Positions 1 to 8,471 are shown, numbered from the stretch's first letter. The stretch is 55,566 nt of DNA from Pseudarthrobacter albicanus (GCF_018224015.1 NZ_JAGPOT010000053.1:1-55566), one strand, 5' to 3'. Translations and numbers: made by a program. The notes: generated from the sequence alone by a model not told the origin.

Positions 1-624
1 ATCATGGCCGTCCCGCCGAACCTGTACTCCCGGGTTTCCTTCAACCCGCCGCTGCCCCGCCGCCAGCACCAGATGCACCAGCACCAGTCACTCGGCCTGG
101 TCATCAAGGTCCACGCCGTCTACAGCTCGCCGTTCTGGCGTGAAGACGGACTGTCCGGCACCGGCTTCGGCGCCGGATCCCTGGTCCAGGAGGTCTACGA
201 CAACACCAACCATGAGGATCCGCGCGGCACCCTGGTCGGCTTCATCTCGGATGAGAAGGCCGACGCGGTGTTCGCGCTCCGCGCCGAAGTCCGCAAGCGG
301 GCCGTCCTGGTCTCGATCGCGGGCTTCCTCGGCGGGAAGGCCCTGACGCCTGAGGTCTACTACGAGTCCGACTGGGGCTCGGAGGAATGGACCCGCGGCG
401 CCTACGCCTCCAGCTACGACCTCGGCGGCCTCCACCGCTACGGCAAGGACCAGCACACCCCGGTGGGCCCGATCTACTGGTCCTCCTCCGACCTTGCCGC
501 CGAGGGCTACCAGCACGTCGACGGCGCCGTGCGGATGGGGCGCCGGACGGCGGCCCGCATCGTCGCCGCAGCCGGCGCAGCTGAAGAAACGAGCCATACA
601 GAGTCGCAACTCAGCGCACGCTGA
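1..624 (+). CDS. Flavin-containing amine oxidase, C-terminal part
   Basis: The gene runs in from the left edge; 207 residues are visible and the frame is open to base 1. The visible part matches the C-terminal half of flavin monoamine oxidases (putrescine or tyramine oxidase type), which oxidatively deaminate primary amines using FAD. The tail carries a GxxxVDGAVRMGRRTA segment near residues 172-186 of the visible part, the usual place where these enzymes close the FAD site, preceded by a conserved SSSDLAAEGYQH stretch. The last residues are disordered and Ala/Ser-rich. The APC-type permease further downstream on the same strand fits an amine uptake and oxidation unit, although 1 kb separates them. 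The exact amine substrate cannot be read from this part. Confidence 0.85.
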   Translation: MMAVPPNLYSRVSFNPPLPRRQHQMHQHQSLGLVIKVHAVYSSPFWREDGLSGTGFGAGSLVQEVYDNTNHEDPRGTLVGFISDEKADAVFALRAEVRKRAVLVSIAGFLGGKALTPEVYYESDWGSEEWTRGAYASSYDLGGLHRYGKDQHTPVGPIYWSSSDLAAEGYQHVDGAVRMGRRTAARIVAAAGAAEETSHTESQLSAR

Positions 625-1679
625 TCCCCCAGCCTTACGCGATTTCACTCAACAGAATGAACGAAATGAACCACGGAATCTTCTACGACCCCCTGGACGA
701 TATCACGCCCGTGGAGGGGACAGTAAAGCGGAAGGTGCCCCCCGAATCTTCCACCCAGAATGCGCCTCGGCGGCCTCGACAGGCCACCGGCAGTCGAGAC
801 CAAGGGCACATGGGTCTTCGCCTCGAACCCGTGGCTCAGGTTCGCTGATCCGGCAAGGACGAGGGCGCGGCCGTTCATGGGAAATCAGTCGCCTCTCTGA
901 CCTGTACGGACCTAGGACTGCCCCCTAAAAAAACGGCCAGCTAATCGGAGGGCCGGGTGGGCAGCCGCGATCGCAATACACCTCGGCACTCATTCTGACT
1001 CCGTGGGTATGACACCTACGGAGGCCCAGACGCGGCCGCGGCGGACCGTCGGCCGGGTGGGCGCCGGCGGCGCAGCCGCTACAGGGCCAGCACGACCATC
1101 TCCTCGAAGCACATGGCGCTCCGCCAACCGTCGAGCCCCTCCCGGCTGCCGGCGGGCCATCCATCTGGCTGTTGCCGCCATTTCACAGGGAATAAGGGCC
1201 GTGCCGTCAGTGGCCGCTACAGGGGACCTTCCCCGCAAAATATGAATAATGTTGGTTTCCCCTTGCGTAGGTGTTGGTGCAGACCCCATACTAAATGAAT
1301 TCAGTTCATTTTGTGATCCACAACTCACCTAGTAATCACGCTTGACTGGATCCGCCGATAACGTGCCCGGGTCCCGGGAATCGGGTCCATCTGCTGGATC
1401 CCGGACGCGGCCGCGCTGGACCCCGAGCCGCCCGGGGGGACGAGGAAGAACATGTGGACTACAGCCCATTAACCACCTCGTCGTCACCAAGGGCGTCATC
1501 GCCTGCAGCTTCGAAGATCCAAAGGATGACAAGGTACTTGCCGTTCCCGCCGAGCCCGGCCGGGCCGCCGCGCAGTCAGTGCGGACGCATGCAAACTATT
1601 TGCCCGCGGCGGAGGCATCCGCTGCACCACCCAGCAGGAACCGCTGCTGGATTCACCGCCTGCCTAGAAAGGCCCGATC
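625..1679. other. Long intergenic stretch between amine oxidase and permease
   Basis: About 1 kb without a convincing gene. Open frames here are short, lack ribosome binding sites and resemble no family I recognise. The part around 1240-1345 is clearly A/T-richer than the surroundings and contains a perfect palindrome (listed separately), so it probably holds the promoter of the permease gene. The rest may contain decayed coding sequence, but I cannot identify any. Confidence 0.4.
1293..1311. promoter_or_regulatory. Palindromic operator-like site
   Basis: AAATGAATTCAGTTCATTT is an inverted repeat with 7-bp arms (AAATGAA/TTCATTT) in an A/T-rich island of otherwise very GC-rich DNA. Size and symmetry resemble operators of TetR-type dimers. 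It lies about 370 bp upstream of the permease start; no cognate regulator is visible nearby. Confidence 0.45.
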
Positions 1680-3305
1680 ATGAGTCGAATGACCAGCCAA
1701 GATCCGCCGTGGGACGCTCCCGTCGCAGACCAGTACACGCCGGACCGGCAAGCCCCGGCGGGGCGCCACCATCAGCCCGAGCCGCACGACCCGGCCGACA
1801 CCAAACACGGCATCACAGGGAAGGGACTCAAGGGTGGCCAACTGGGTCTGCTCGCCGTCGTCGTCCTGGGCATCTCCTCAGTGGCGCCCGCCTACAGCCT
1901 GACCAGCTCGCTGGGCCCAACCGTCAACGCTGTCGGCCTGCAGCTGCCGGCCATCTTCATCATCGCGTTCATCCCCATGATCCTGGTGGCGTTCGCCTAC
2001 CGCGAACTGAACGCCGATTCCCCGGACAGCGGCACCACCTTCACCTGGACCACCAAGGCCTTCGGCCCGTTCGTCGGCTGGATGGGCGGCTGGGGACTGC
2101 TGGCGGCGAACATCATTGTGCTCTCCAACCTGGCCGGCGTCGCGGTGGACTTCTTCTACCTCTTCCTGGCCCAGGTGTTCAACGATCCCGCGCTGGCTGA
2201 CCTTACCGGCAACAAGGCGCTGAACATCGCCACGTGTCTGGCCTTCGTGGCGCTGGCGGTCTGGGTCAGCTACCGCGGCCTGCACGCCACCAAGCTGGTG
2301 CAGTACTCCATGGTGGGGTTCCAGGTGCTGGTGCTGGGCCTGTTCATTGTCATGGCGGTCGCCCACGCCACTTCCGGCGACACCCCCACGGCCATCGGCT
2401 TCAGCTGGGACTGGTTCAATCCGGCCAAGATCTCCGGGTTCGACCAGTTTGCCGCCGGCATGTCCCTGGCAGTCTTCGTCTACTGGGGCTGGGACGTGTG
2501 CCTGACGGTGAACGAGGAGACCAAGGGCGGCAAGGGCACCGCCGGCAAGGCCGGCACGACGACGGCCATCGCCGTCCTCGGCCTGTACATCGCCGTGATC
2601 GTGGCCACCATGATGGTGGCCGGCACCGGAGCCGACGGCATCGGACTGAACAACCCGGACAACCAGTCGAACGCCTTCGCCGCCCTCGCCTCTCCGGTGA
2701 TGGGCCCGCTGGCCATCCTGATGTCCCTGGCCGTGCTGTCGGGCACCGCATCGTCCCTGCAGTCCACCATGGCATCCCCCGCGCGCAGTCTGCTGGCCAT
2801 GGGCCACTACGGGGCGCTGCCGCCGCGCTTCGCGACGGTGAGCAAGCGCTTCGGTTCGCCGGGCTATGCCACGATCATGGCCGGCGCCATCTCCGGCGGG
2901 TTCTACGCCGTGATGAAGGTGGTCAGCGAGAACGTCCTCAATGACACCATCCTGGCGCTGGGGCTCATGATCTGCTTCTACTACGCCCTCACGGCGTTCG
3001 CCTGCACTTGGTACTTCCGGCACAGCCTGTTCTCCAGCGTCCGGAACTTCTTCATGCGGCTGCTGTTCCCGGTGCTGGGCGGCCTGGTCCTCACCGTGGT
3101 GTTCTTCCAGACGGCGGTGGACAGCTGGGCCCCCGAATTCGGCAGCGGCTCGGAGCTGTTCGGGATCGGGCTGGTGTTCGTGATCGGGATTGGTCTGCTG
3201 GCGTTGGGCCTGGTGGTCATGGCCATCACGTACTTGCGCCGGCCGGGCTTCTTCCGGGGCGAAACGCTGCGCAAGGACACCCCGGCGCTGGTGGTCCCGG
3301 AGTAG
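1680..3305 (+). CDS. APC-family amino acid/polyamine permease
   Basis: A 541-residue integral membrane transporter of the amino acid-polyamine-organocation superfamily. After a hydrophilic N-terminus of about 55 residues (rich in Pro, His and Asp) come around twelve hydrophobic segments, beginning with GLLAVVVLGISSVAPAYSL, which carries the helix-1 kink typical of APC transporters. A GAAAGG ribosome binding site stands a few bases before the ATG. With an amine oxidase upstream on the same strand, import of an amine or amino acid is a reasonable inference. Family assignment is firm; substrate is not. The C-terminus ends in a short charged tail. Confidence 0.9.
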   Translation: MSRMTSQDPPWDAPVADQYTPDRQAPAGRHHQPEPHDPADTKHGITGKGLKGGQLGLLAVVVLGISSVAPAYSLTSSLGPTVNAVGLQLPAIFIIAFIPMILVAFAYRELNADSPDSGTTFTWTTKAFGPFVGWMGGWGLLAANIIVLSNLAGVAVDFFYLFLAQVFNDPALADLTGNKALNIATCLAFVALAVWVSYRGLHATKLVQYSMVGFQVLVLGLFIVMAVAHATSGDTPTAIGFSWDWFNPAKISGFDQFAAGMSLAVFVYWGWDVCLTVNEETKGGKGTAGKAGTTTAIAVLGLYIAVIVATMMVAGTGADGIGLNNPDNQSNAFAALASPVMGPLAILMSLAVLSGTASSLQSTMASPARSLLAMGHYGALPPRFATVSKRFGSPGYATIMAGAISGGFYAVMKVVSENVLNDTILALGLMICFYYALTAFACTWYFRHSLFSSVRNFFMRLLFPVLGGLVLTVVFFQTAVDSWAPEFGSGSELFGIGLVFVIGIGLLALGLVVMAITYLRRPGFFRGETLRKDTPALVVPE

Positions 3306-3772
3306 GCCGGCCCCCACCCGACGGATCCTTGGATGCTGTTCCGCAACTAAGAGACGTCGAAGATTCGACATAGTCAAACAGTCTTGAGGCGGCAACAATG
3401 GCCTGGCTTTGGCCATGCCGCGGCTGGTCCGCCGCCAGTGCATCATAGATCTTGTCCCTTTCCATCTAACTTGACGCACGGTCACGCTTCTTGACGCATT
3501 ATGATGCCGGAGTCATTACAGTTGACCCATGTTCACGTCCGTGACGGTGAATATCCGCAGGGAGGCCAGACCGGCAGGCGGCCACCAGCCGCTCTGGTCC
3601 CGGAAATCGACGACACGATTCGCTGCGATGCGACAACTGAAATGAACAATTCCATGGCATGAGATTCCACTACAGTTGTCGCACCTCAGGTCAGGGGTCT
3701 GTGACTGCGTCAAGTTAGATGAAAAAGGACATCCGGTTGGGGTGGGCCGCCTCCTGACTGTTGTGTTGCAAA
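3306..3772. other. Gene-free stretch containing an inverted-repeat element
   Basis: No coding sequence is supported here. Most of the stretch is occupied by the element at 3463-3721, bounded by inverted repeats and described separately. It separates the permease from the oppositely oriented cupin gene. Confidence 0.5.
3463..3721. repeat. MITE-like element with 16-bp inverted ends
   Basis: CATCTAACTTGACGCA at 3463-3478 recurs as its exact reverse complement at 3706-3721. Just inside each end both sides also share GTCAC/GTGAC. A second, nested perfect inverted repeat, TGCGACAACTG at 3629-3639 and its complement at 3673-3683, lies inside. The element is 259 bp, has no open frame of note, and is less GC-rich than its neighbours. 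This is the architecture of a small non-autonomous mobile element, but a long regulatory stem cannot be excluded. I did not recognise the ends as belonging to a named IS, and no clear target duplication was seen. Confidence 0.45.
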
Positions 3773-4126
3773 TTACGAGGCGGTTTCGCGTGTGTACCGG
3801 ATGAACACCAGCATGCTGCAACCCGATCCACTTCGATAGGGTCCATGTTTCATACCGGGCGGCCGGCACGCATACATCCCGGCCGTGAAGGTGTGCCCGA
3901 GTGTCAGGTCGGTCAATTCTCCGGAAAGTATCATGACTTCTTCCCAGTACTCATGGGCGATCGTTTCCGGAGGAGTAGCGGCACCAGCCTCATATCGCTG
4001 GAGCAGGGTAGCATCCCCGCTGCCGGGGTCCTGCGCAAGTATCTGATCCCAGATGCCGTTGTTCTTGAGTCCCAGCGGCTGCCATTCACCGGCCGGTTGG
4101 TGGAATTCTTTTTCTGGCTTGTTCAA
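3773..4126 (-). CDS. Small cupin-domain protein
   Basis: A 117-residue single-domain cupin. The conserved barrel is visible as AHEYWEEVMILSGELTDL (first cupin motif with its His and Glu, residues about 57-75) and PPGMKHGPY (second motif His, about residue 92). This resembles ChrR-type or dioxygenase-like cupins that bind one metal ion. Translation starts at TTG, since no in-frame ATG precedes the conserved region; a GGGACGGGA stretch upstream could serve as ribosome binding site. It points the same way as the hydrolase gene 180 bp upstream, so it may be the distal gene of that unit. Enzymatic or sensory role unknown. Confidence 0.75.
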   Translation of the reverse strand: MNKPEKEFHQPAGEWQPLGLKNNGIWDQILAQDPGSGDATLLQRYEAGAATPPETIAHEYWEEVMILSGELTDLTLGHTFTAGMYACRPPGMKHGPYRSGSGCSMLVFIRYTRETAS

Positions 4127-4309
4127 TATTCCCGTCCCTGCACAGTCGCCGCCGTTCTGGTCATCTTCCCCGACCCCTATGCATCATTGAAGCCGCCGAA
4201 TGTTGATCAGATCAGATCACATCGCAATGCACGGCAACGGCTTAGCAATTCGAGTCGCTGGCCCTCGCTTAGACGACCTTCAGTCCTGACTGGTCTTTCA
4301 GGAAACTTG

Positions 4310-5104
4310 CTATAGGGCTCGCGCGTTGGCCAGCACGGGCAGTTTGGAGCGGACGGCCGCTATTTCGGAGGGGTCGATGTCGATCAGGGCCAGTTGCGGT
4401 TCGCGGCCGAGAGTGACGAGGGGTGTGCCGAGCGGGGAGACCACGGCGCTGCGTCCGATGCCGGTGGGTGCGGAATCCGCGGACCCCCGGCCGATACTGG
4501 CGGGGTCGCCCTGTCCGCACGCCACGACGAACGTGGTGCTGTCCACGGCCCGGGCGCGGACCAGCAGGTCCCACTGTTCCGCTTTTCCGGGACCGGCCCC
4601 CCAGGAGGCGCAGACGATGTTGATCTGGGCACCGGCCCGGGCATTGGCGGCGAAGAGGGCCGGGAAGCGCACGTCGTAGCAGGTGGCCAGGCCGAGGACC
4701 GTCCCGTTGACCTCAAACGTCACGGGGGAGGTGCCGGCGTCGACCGTATCCGACTCCGTGAAGCCGAAGGCGTCAAAGAGGTGGATCTTGTCGTAGGAGG
4801 TGTTGGTGTCCGGGCCGGTCACCAACAAGGTGTTCCGCACCCGGCCGTCCCGCCCCGGGGTGAACATGCCCGCCACAATCGTGATCCCCAACTCCCCGGC
4901 GATTCCGCGGACGGCGTTGGCCCACGGGCCATCGAGCGGCTCGGCAATGTCGGCAAGTGAATTCCCGAAGGCACGCATGGCAGCTTCCGGGAAGACTGCG
5001 AGCTCGGCGCCCGCGGCTTGGGCGCGGGTGGCGTAGTCTCGGATCAGCTCCAGGTTGTCTGCCGGATCCGCTCCTGTGATGATTTGGGCGACTGCTATAC
5101 GCAT
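4310..5104 (-). CDS. Carbon-nitrogen hydrolase (nitrilase superfamily)
   Basis: A 264-residue enzyme that hydrolyses a C-N bond of an amide-type substrate through a Glu-Lys-Cys triad. All three residues are present: E40 in AVFPEAAM, K106 in SYDKIHLFD and C142 in ATCYDVRFP. Length and motifs fit the branch around deaminated-glutathione amidase and other small-amide hydrolases rather than true nitrilases. The start at MRIAVAQ is chosen because a CTGGAG ribosome binding site precedes it and all family members begin at this strand; a start 27 bases upstream would overlap the operator. It is transcribed divergently from a GntR regulator, and the palindrome between them is shared with the nearby transporter/DUF2848 promoter region, suggesting a joint catabolic function. 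Confidence 0.9.
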   Translation of the reverse strand: MRIAVAQIITGADPADNLELIRDYATRAQAAGAELAVFPEAAMRAFGNSLADIAEPLDGPWANAVRGIAGELGITIVAGMFTPGRDGRVRNTLLVTGPDTNTSYDKIHLFDAFGFTESDTVDAGTSPVTFEVNGTVLGLATCYDVRFPALFAANARAGAQINIVCASWGAGPGKAEQWDLLVRARAVDSTTFVVACGQGDPASIGRGSADSAPTGIGRSAVVSPLGTPLVTLGREPQLALIDIDPSEIAAVRSKLPVLANARAL

Positions 5105-5123
5105 GGGTTTACTCCAGTGTGTT

Positions 5124-5140
5124 GTATACATAATGTATGC
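5124..5140. promoter_or_regulatory. GntR operator, copy 1
   Basis: GTATACATAATGTATGC is a near-perfect palindrome in the 32-bp gap between the hydrolase start and the GntR start. It covers the start codon of the GntR gene and the only good -10 candidate (TATACA, 5125-5130). The same motif appears at 7254-7270. The extended common form is GTTGTATACAT(A/T)A(T/C)G(T/C)AT(G/A)C. Such sites are typical of FCD-type GntR dimers; assignment to the adjacent regulator is inference. Confidence 0.7.
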
Positions 5141-5793
5141 GAAAAAATTCGGGGCCGGCCTCCTCAGGCCGGGAAAAGGCCTACGCGTATCTGCGTGAGA
5201 ACGTCCTGATCGACCCGGAGGTGCAGGGCAGGTTCCTCAACGAACAGGAGCTCGCGGCCGACATCGGCGTCTCCCGCACCCCTGTGCGCGAGGCGTTGCT
5301 GTTGCTGGTCGCCGACGGTCTGGTGGAGCTGATTCCCCAGCGCGGGGCCTACGTGCCGCTGGTCACCGGCCGGGAAGTCTCCGAGCTGATGGAGCTCCGC
5401 GGCGTCCTTGAACGCCATGCGGCGGGGCTGGTCATCGCCGAGGGAAGGGTGCCTGCCGCTGAGATGCGGGAGACCCTGGCCCTTCAGGAGGCCCTGCCCG
5501 ACACCCTCGAGCCCGAGTCCGCCAGGGAGTTCATCCGGCTGGACACCCTGTTCCACCAGCAGCTCATCGACGCCGCGGGAAATGCGCTGATCTCCCGGAC
5601 CTACAGCAAACTTCACGTCCGCCAGATCCTGGTGGGAATCTCTGCCCTGTTCCGGACCGCCGGCCGCCGCCATGACGTCTGTGCCGAGCACCAGGGCATT
5701 CTGGATGCCCTGGTGTCCGGCGACGCCGCGAGAGCTCAGGAGGCGATCGATCATCATCTGGCGGTTACGCGGGACATCCTGCTCCGCACCTAG
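5137..5793 (+). CDS. GntR-family regulator, FCD (FadR) subfamily
   Basis: A 218-residue transcription factor. A winged helix-turn-helix fills residues about 10-75 (FLNEQELAADIGVSRTPVREALLLLVADGLVEL is the canonical GntR helix pair), followed by an all-helical FCD ligand domain with the metal/ligand residues in the D...H pattern (RLDTLFHQQL, CAEHQGILDAL, AIDHHL). There is no Shine-Dalgarno sequence before the ATG, and a -10-like TATACA ends six bases upstream, so the mRNA is probably leaderless. The operator overlaps the start codon, implying autoregulation. Its last four bases, CTAG, are shared with the stop codon of the convergent transporter. Likely local regulator of the hydrolase, transporter and DUF2848 genes. 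Confidence 0.92.
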   Translation: MRKNSGPASSGREKAYAYLRENVLIDPEVQGRFLNEQELAADIGVSRTPVREALLLLVADGLVELIPQRGAYVPLVTGREVSELMELRGVLERHAAGLVIAEGRVPAAEMRETLALQEALPDTLEPESAREFIRLDTLFHQQLIDAAGNALISRTYSKLHVRQILVGISALFRTAGRRHDVCAEHQGILDALVSGDAARAQEAIDHHLAVTRDILLRT

Positions 5794-7202
5794 TTGTTGG
5801 CAGCGACGTTGTCCCCGCCCATGCCCGCCAGCTTGCCGGCGGTGGAGGAACCGTCGAGGAGCAGACGGTAGTCCTCGTCCTCGGTGGTGTTGGAGTTGCG
5901 TCCAAGGGCGAGTCCGGTCAGCGTCACGGCAACGGCGACAGCCACATAAATCGCTACGGGAATCCAGGTGCCGAACTGCGACAGGAGCAGGGTGAACATC
6001 AGAGGGGCGATGGCGCCGCCGATCACCCCGGCGAAGGTGTAGGCCAGTGAGCTGCCGGTGGAGCGCAGCCGGGGCGAGAACTGCTCCACGATGAAGGCCG
6101 CCTGCGGTCCGTACATGAAGGAGTGCGACATCAGGCCCAGCGCAATGCCGATGATCAGCATCGGCTCGTTCTTGCCACCCAGGACACCGAAGAAGATGAA
6201 GGTCCAGGCCGCGCCCACGACGGCCGCGGCGCCGTAGACCAGCCGGCGATTGATCCGGTCGGAGACTGCGCCTGCAAGGGGAATCATGAACAGCTGGAAC
6301 GCGGATCCGATGAGGACTGCCGTGAGCACCTGGCTCCGCTGGTAGCCGAGAACCTGGATGCCGTAGGTCAAGGTGAAGACCGTGAACAGCGCGTAGACGA
6401 CGTCGGGTCCCACGCGGCAGAGGATGGCGGCGATCAGGGGGCGAAGTTCCTTGCTGAAAACCTCACGGATGGGGGCGTCGGGCTGCTCACCGTGCGCTTC
6501 GATCGCTTTGAAAATGGGGGTGTCCTCGAGTTTAAGCCGAATCCACAGTCCAAATCCCACAAGCAGTGCCGACAACATGAAGGCGATGCGCCAGCCAAAG
6601 CTGACGAACTGTTCCTCGGAGAGAGCCACCGTCAGGACTGCCAAGGCGCCATTGGCAAGGAGGTTCCCGGCCGGCGGCCCCACCTGGGCGGCGGACGCCC
6701 AGAATCCGCGCCGGTTGGGATCGCCGTACTCGCTGGAGAGCAGGACGGCACCGCCCCATTCGCCGCCGACGCCCACGCCCACGCCCTGCGCAAAGCGGAG
6801 CAGTACCAGGATGATCGGGGCCGCAATGCCGATGCTCGCGTAGCCTGGCAGCACACCGATCAGGACGGTCGCGACGCCGATGATCATCAGGGTCGCGACA
6901 AGGACTTTCTTGCGCCCGATGCGATCGCCGAGACGGCCGAAGACGATGCCGCCCACGGGGCGGGAAATGTAGCCCACGGCGTAGGTCGAGAACGCCAGGA
7001 TGGTTCCCGTCATGGGATCCGATGAGGGGAAGAAGACGATGGGGAAAACGACGGCGGCCGCCGCCGAGTAGACGGCGAAGTCGTACCACTCGAGCGCCGT
7101 GCCGGTGAGGCTGGCGGCAAAGGCCTTGTATAGGCCCTGCGGGCGGATCGGCGCACCCGGGCGCGCTGCCGCGCCGGGTGCCTGTACGGGGGCGTTGGCC
7201 AT
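5790..7202 (-). CDS. MHS-family metabolite:H+ symporter (MFS)
   Basis: A 470-residue, 12-helix major facilitator of the metabolite:H+ symporter branch (relatives carry shikimate, alpha-ketoglutarate, citrate, proline/betaine). The signature GRLGDRIGRKKVL loop between helices 2 and 3 and the GTALEWYDFAVYS first helix are both clear. The start is set at MANAPVQ because GGAGGA lies at the right distance; the frame is open 15 bases further. The gene is convergent with the GntR gene and divergent from DUF2848, with the regulator's palindrome about 50 bp upstream. The probable role is uptake of the organic acid or amide handled by the hydrolase. Confidence 0.9.
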   Translation of the reverse strand: MANAPVQAPGAAARPGAPIRPQGLYKAFAASLTGTALEWYDFAVYSAAAAVVFPIVFFPSSDPMTGTILAFSTYAVGYISRPVGGIVFGRLGDRIGRKKVLVATLMIIGVATVLIGVLPGYASIGIAAPIILVLLRFAQGVGVGVGGEWGGAVLLSSEYGDPNRRGFWASAAQVGPPAGNLLANGALAVLTVALSEEQFVSFGWRIAFMLSALLVGFGLWIRLKLEDTPIFKAIEAHGEQPDAPIREVFSKELRPLIAAILCRVGPDVVYALFTVFTLTYGIQVLGYQRSQVLTAVLIGSAFQLFMIPLAGAVSDRINRRLVYGAAAVVGAAWTFIFFGVLGGKNEPMLIIGIALGLMSHSFMYGPQAAFIVEQFSPRLRSTGSSLAYTFAGVIGGAIAPLMFTLLLSQFGTWIPVAIYVAVAVAVTLTGLALGRNSNTTEDEDYRLLLDGSSTAGKLAGMGGDNVAANN

Positions 7203-7253
7203 AATGGTCCTCCACAAGATTTCGAAGTGATGCCTGTCACGCTGGCATTAGTT

Positions 7254-7270
7254 GTATACATTACGCATAC
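7254..7270. promoter_or_regulatory. GntR operator, copy 2
   Basis: GTATACATTACGCATAC, preceded by GTT as in copy 1, is a palindrome matching the site at 5124-5140. It sits between the start codons of the divergent MHS transporter (7202) and the DUF2848 gene (7349), where one bound dimer could control both. Confidence 0.7.
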
Positions 7271-7348
7271 TGGATGTACATTGGCGACTGTTTACGGTTT
7301 CCGGTTTGTAAATTTTTCCCAGTCCCAACACACGAAGGATGGACTCAC

Positions 7349-8035
7349 ATGGCTACGCTGAGCTTCGAACTCCCCGATGGCAGCACTCGAAACGTGGAGG
7401 TCACCCACCTGCTGAACGCCGGCTACGCAGGCCGCGAGCAGGATGAAGTGCAGGCCCACATCGAAGAACTTGCCCTGCTGGGCGTCCCCGGACCCACCAC
7501 CACCCCGGCGCTGTATCCGGTGTCCCCCTACCTTGCGCAGCAGGCCTCCGAAGTCCGGGTGCAGCACGGAAGGACCTCGGGGGAGGCCGAGTGGGCGATG
7601 GTGATCACCGAGGACGATGTGCTGCTCACGGTGGCCTGCGACCACACGGACCGCGACCTCGAAGTACACGGTGTGGCCTGGAGCAAGAATGCGAGCCCTG
7701 ACGTGCTTGGCCGCAAGGCCTGGCGGCTTGATGACGTGCGCCACCACCTGGACCGGATCACGCTGAAGGGGTGGGTCGGTGAGGGGGATGAGGCTGACAC
7801 CTTGATCCAGGACAGCACCCTGGGGGCTTTGCTGACCCCGGATTACTGGCTGGAGGTCCTTTCCGAGCGCGGCCTGAACCAGCCAGGCACCGTCCTGATA
7901 TCCGGCACGGTGGCCATGACCAGCGGTGTGGACCAGTTTGCCCGCAGTTGGAAGGTGGAGATGACGGATCCCGTCACGGACTACTCCATCGAAGCGGCCT
8001 ACATCGTGGAACAAATGGCGGAACCCATCGGCTGA
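7349..8035 (+). CDS. DUF2848 family protein
   Basis: A 228-residue soluble protein that I match to DUF2848, a family whose members often sit in catabolic clusters and whose fold is related to fumarylacetoacetate hydrolases. Recognisable blocks are the N-terminal NAGYAGREQDEVQAHIEEL, the central CDHTDRDLEVHGVAWSKN with Asp/His pairs, and the acidic LITDxxL-type end. The start at MATLSFELPDGS is supported by GAAGGA nine bases upstream; in-frame codons further upstream would cover the operator. Shared operator and divergent arrangement tie it to the transporter and hydrolase. Its biochemical reaction is unknown; a second hydrolytic step on the imported compound is a guess. Confidence 0.8.
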   Translation: MATLSFELPDGSTRNVEVTHLLNAGYAGREQDEVQAHIEELALLGVPGPTTTPALYPVSPYLAQQASEVRVQHGRTSGEAEWAMVITEDDVLLTVACDHTDRDLEVHGVAWSKNASPDVLGRKAWRLDDVRHHLDRITLKGWVGEGDEADTLIQDSTLGALLTPDYWLEVLSERGLNQPGTVLISGTVAMTSGVDQFARSWKVEMTDPVTDYSIEAAYIVEQMAEPIG

Positions 8036-8194
8036 CCGCCGCCCGTCCGGTGGGGAATTCGCCGAAGCGGCTGTCGCGGATGCTCCACCGGCGGCCTCCT
8101 GCCTGGGAGCTCATGAAATCCACGATGTCTGTGGCCGAGGCTGGCCGCGCCCGGGCCCATCGCCCGCCCAGCCGATTCAGTGGAACGACCGCAC

Positions 8195-8400
8195 AGATCC
8201 GCGTTACGGGTTCGGCCCATTCCAGCGCTGCGACGATGTGTCCTTCGTTGGGAGTGCTTGTTGTTCGGCTGGGGGAGGTTGTCGTAGCTGTAGGCGGAGA
8301 CGGCCATTGGTGAGGTGGAGCGTCCCAGGCTGTACCGGACGCTGCGGTCGTTCCTGGTGCCGCAGATGAGGATCCCTATGGTTTCGCATTCCGTCTTGCC
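8195..8400 (-). pseudogene. C-terminal remnant of YhcG/DUF1016 PDDEXK nuclease
   Basis: Read on the minus strand, three frames in succession give pieces of one known protein end: TIGILICGTRNDRSVRYSLG followed by SPMAVSAYSYDNLP (down to about 8272), then PAEQQALP (about 8268-8245), then HIVAALEWAEPV (about 8237-8200). In intact YhcG-type nucleases these blocks follow each other directly. Two single-base frameshifts and loss of everything upstream mean this is dead. Such nucleases are accessory, mobile-associated genes, so the remnant marks an old insertion point. Confidence 0.65.
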
Positions 8401-8471
8401 CATCCAGCCATGCGTGCTCCTTGGGCTGCGGAGAGAGCTTCCCCGCACAGATCGCTAGGCGTTGCATTTGT

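Noticed and set aside
657..848. 63-codon frame downstream of the amine oxidase
   Set aside because: No ribosome binding site and no recognisable product.
1454..2200. Frame overlapping the start of the APC permease
   Set aside because: Overlaps the permease in another frame and becomes Arg/Pro-rich; the permease has its own ribosome binding site.
1878..3485. 535-codon open frame antisense to the APC permease
   Set aside because: The sense strand encodes a clear 12-helix permease; the antisense product is Arg/His/Gln-rich low-complexity sequence caused by high GC in the third codon position.
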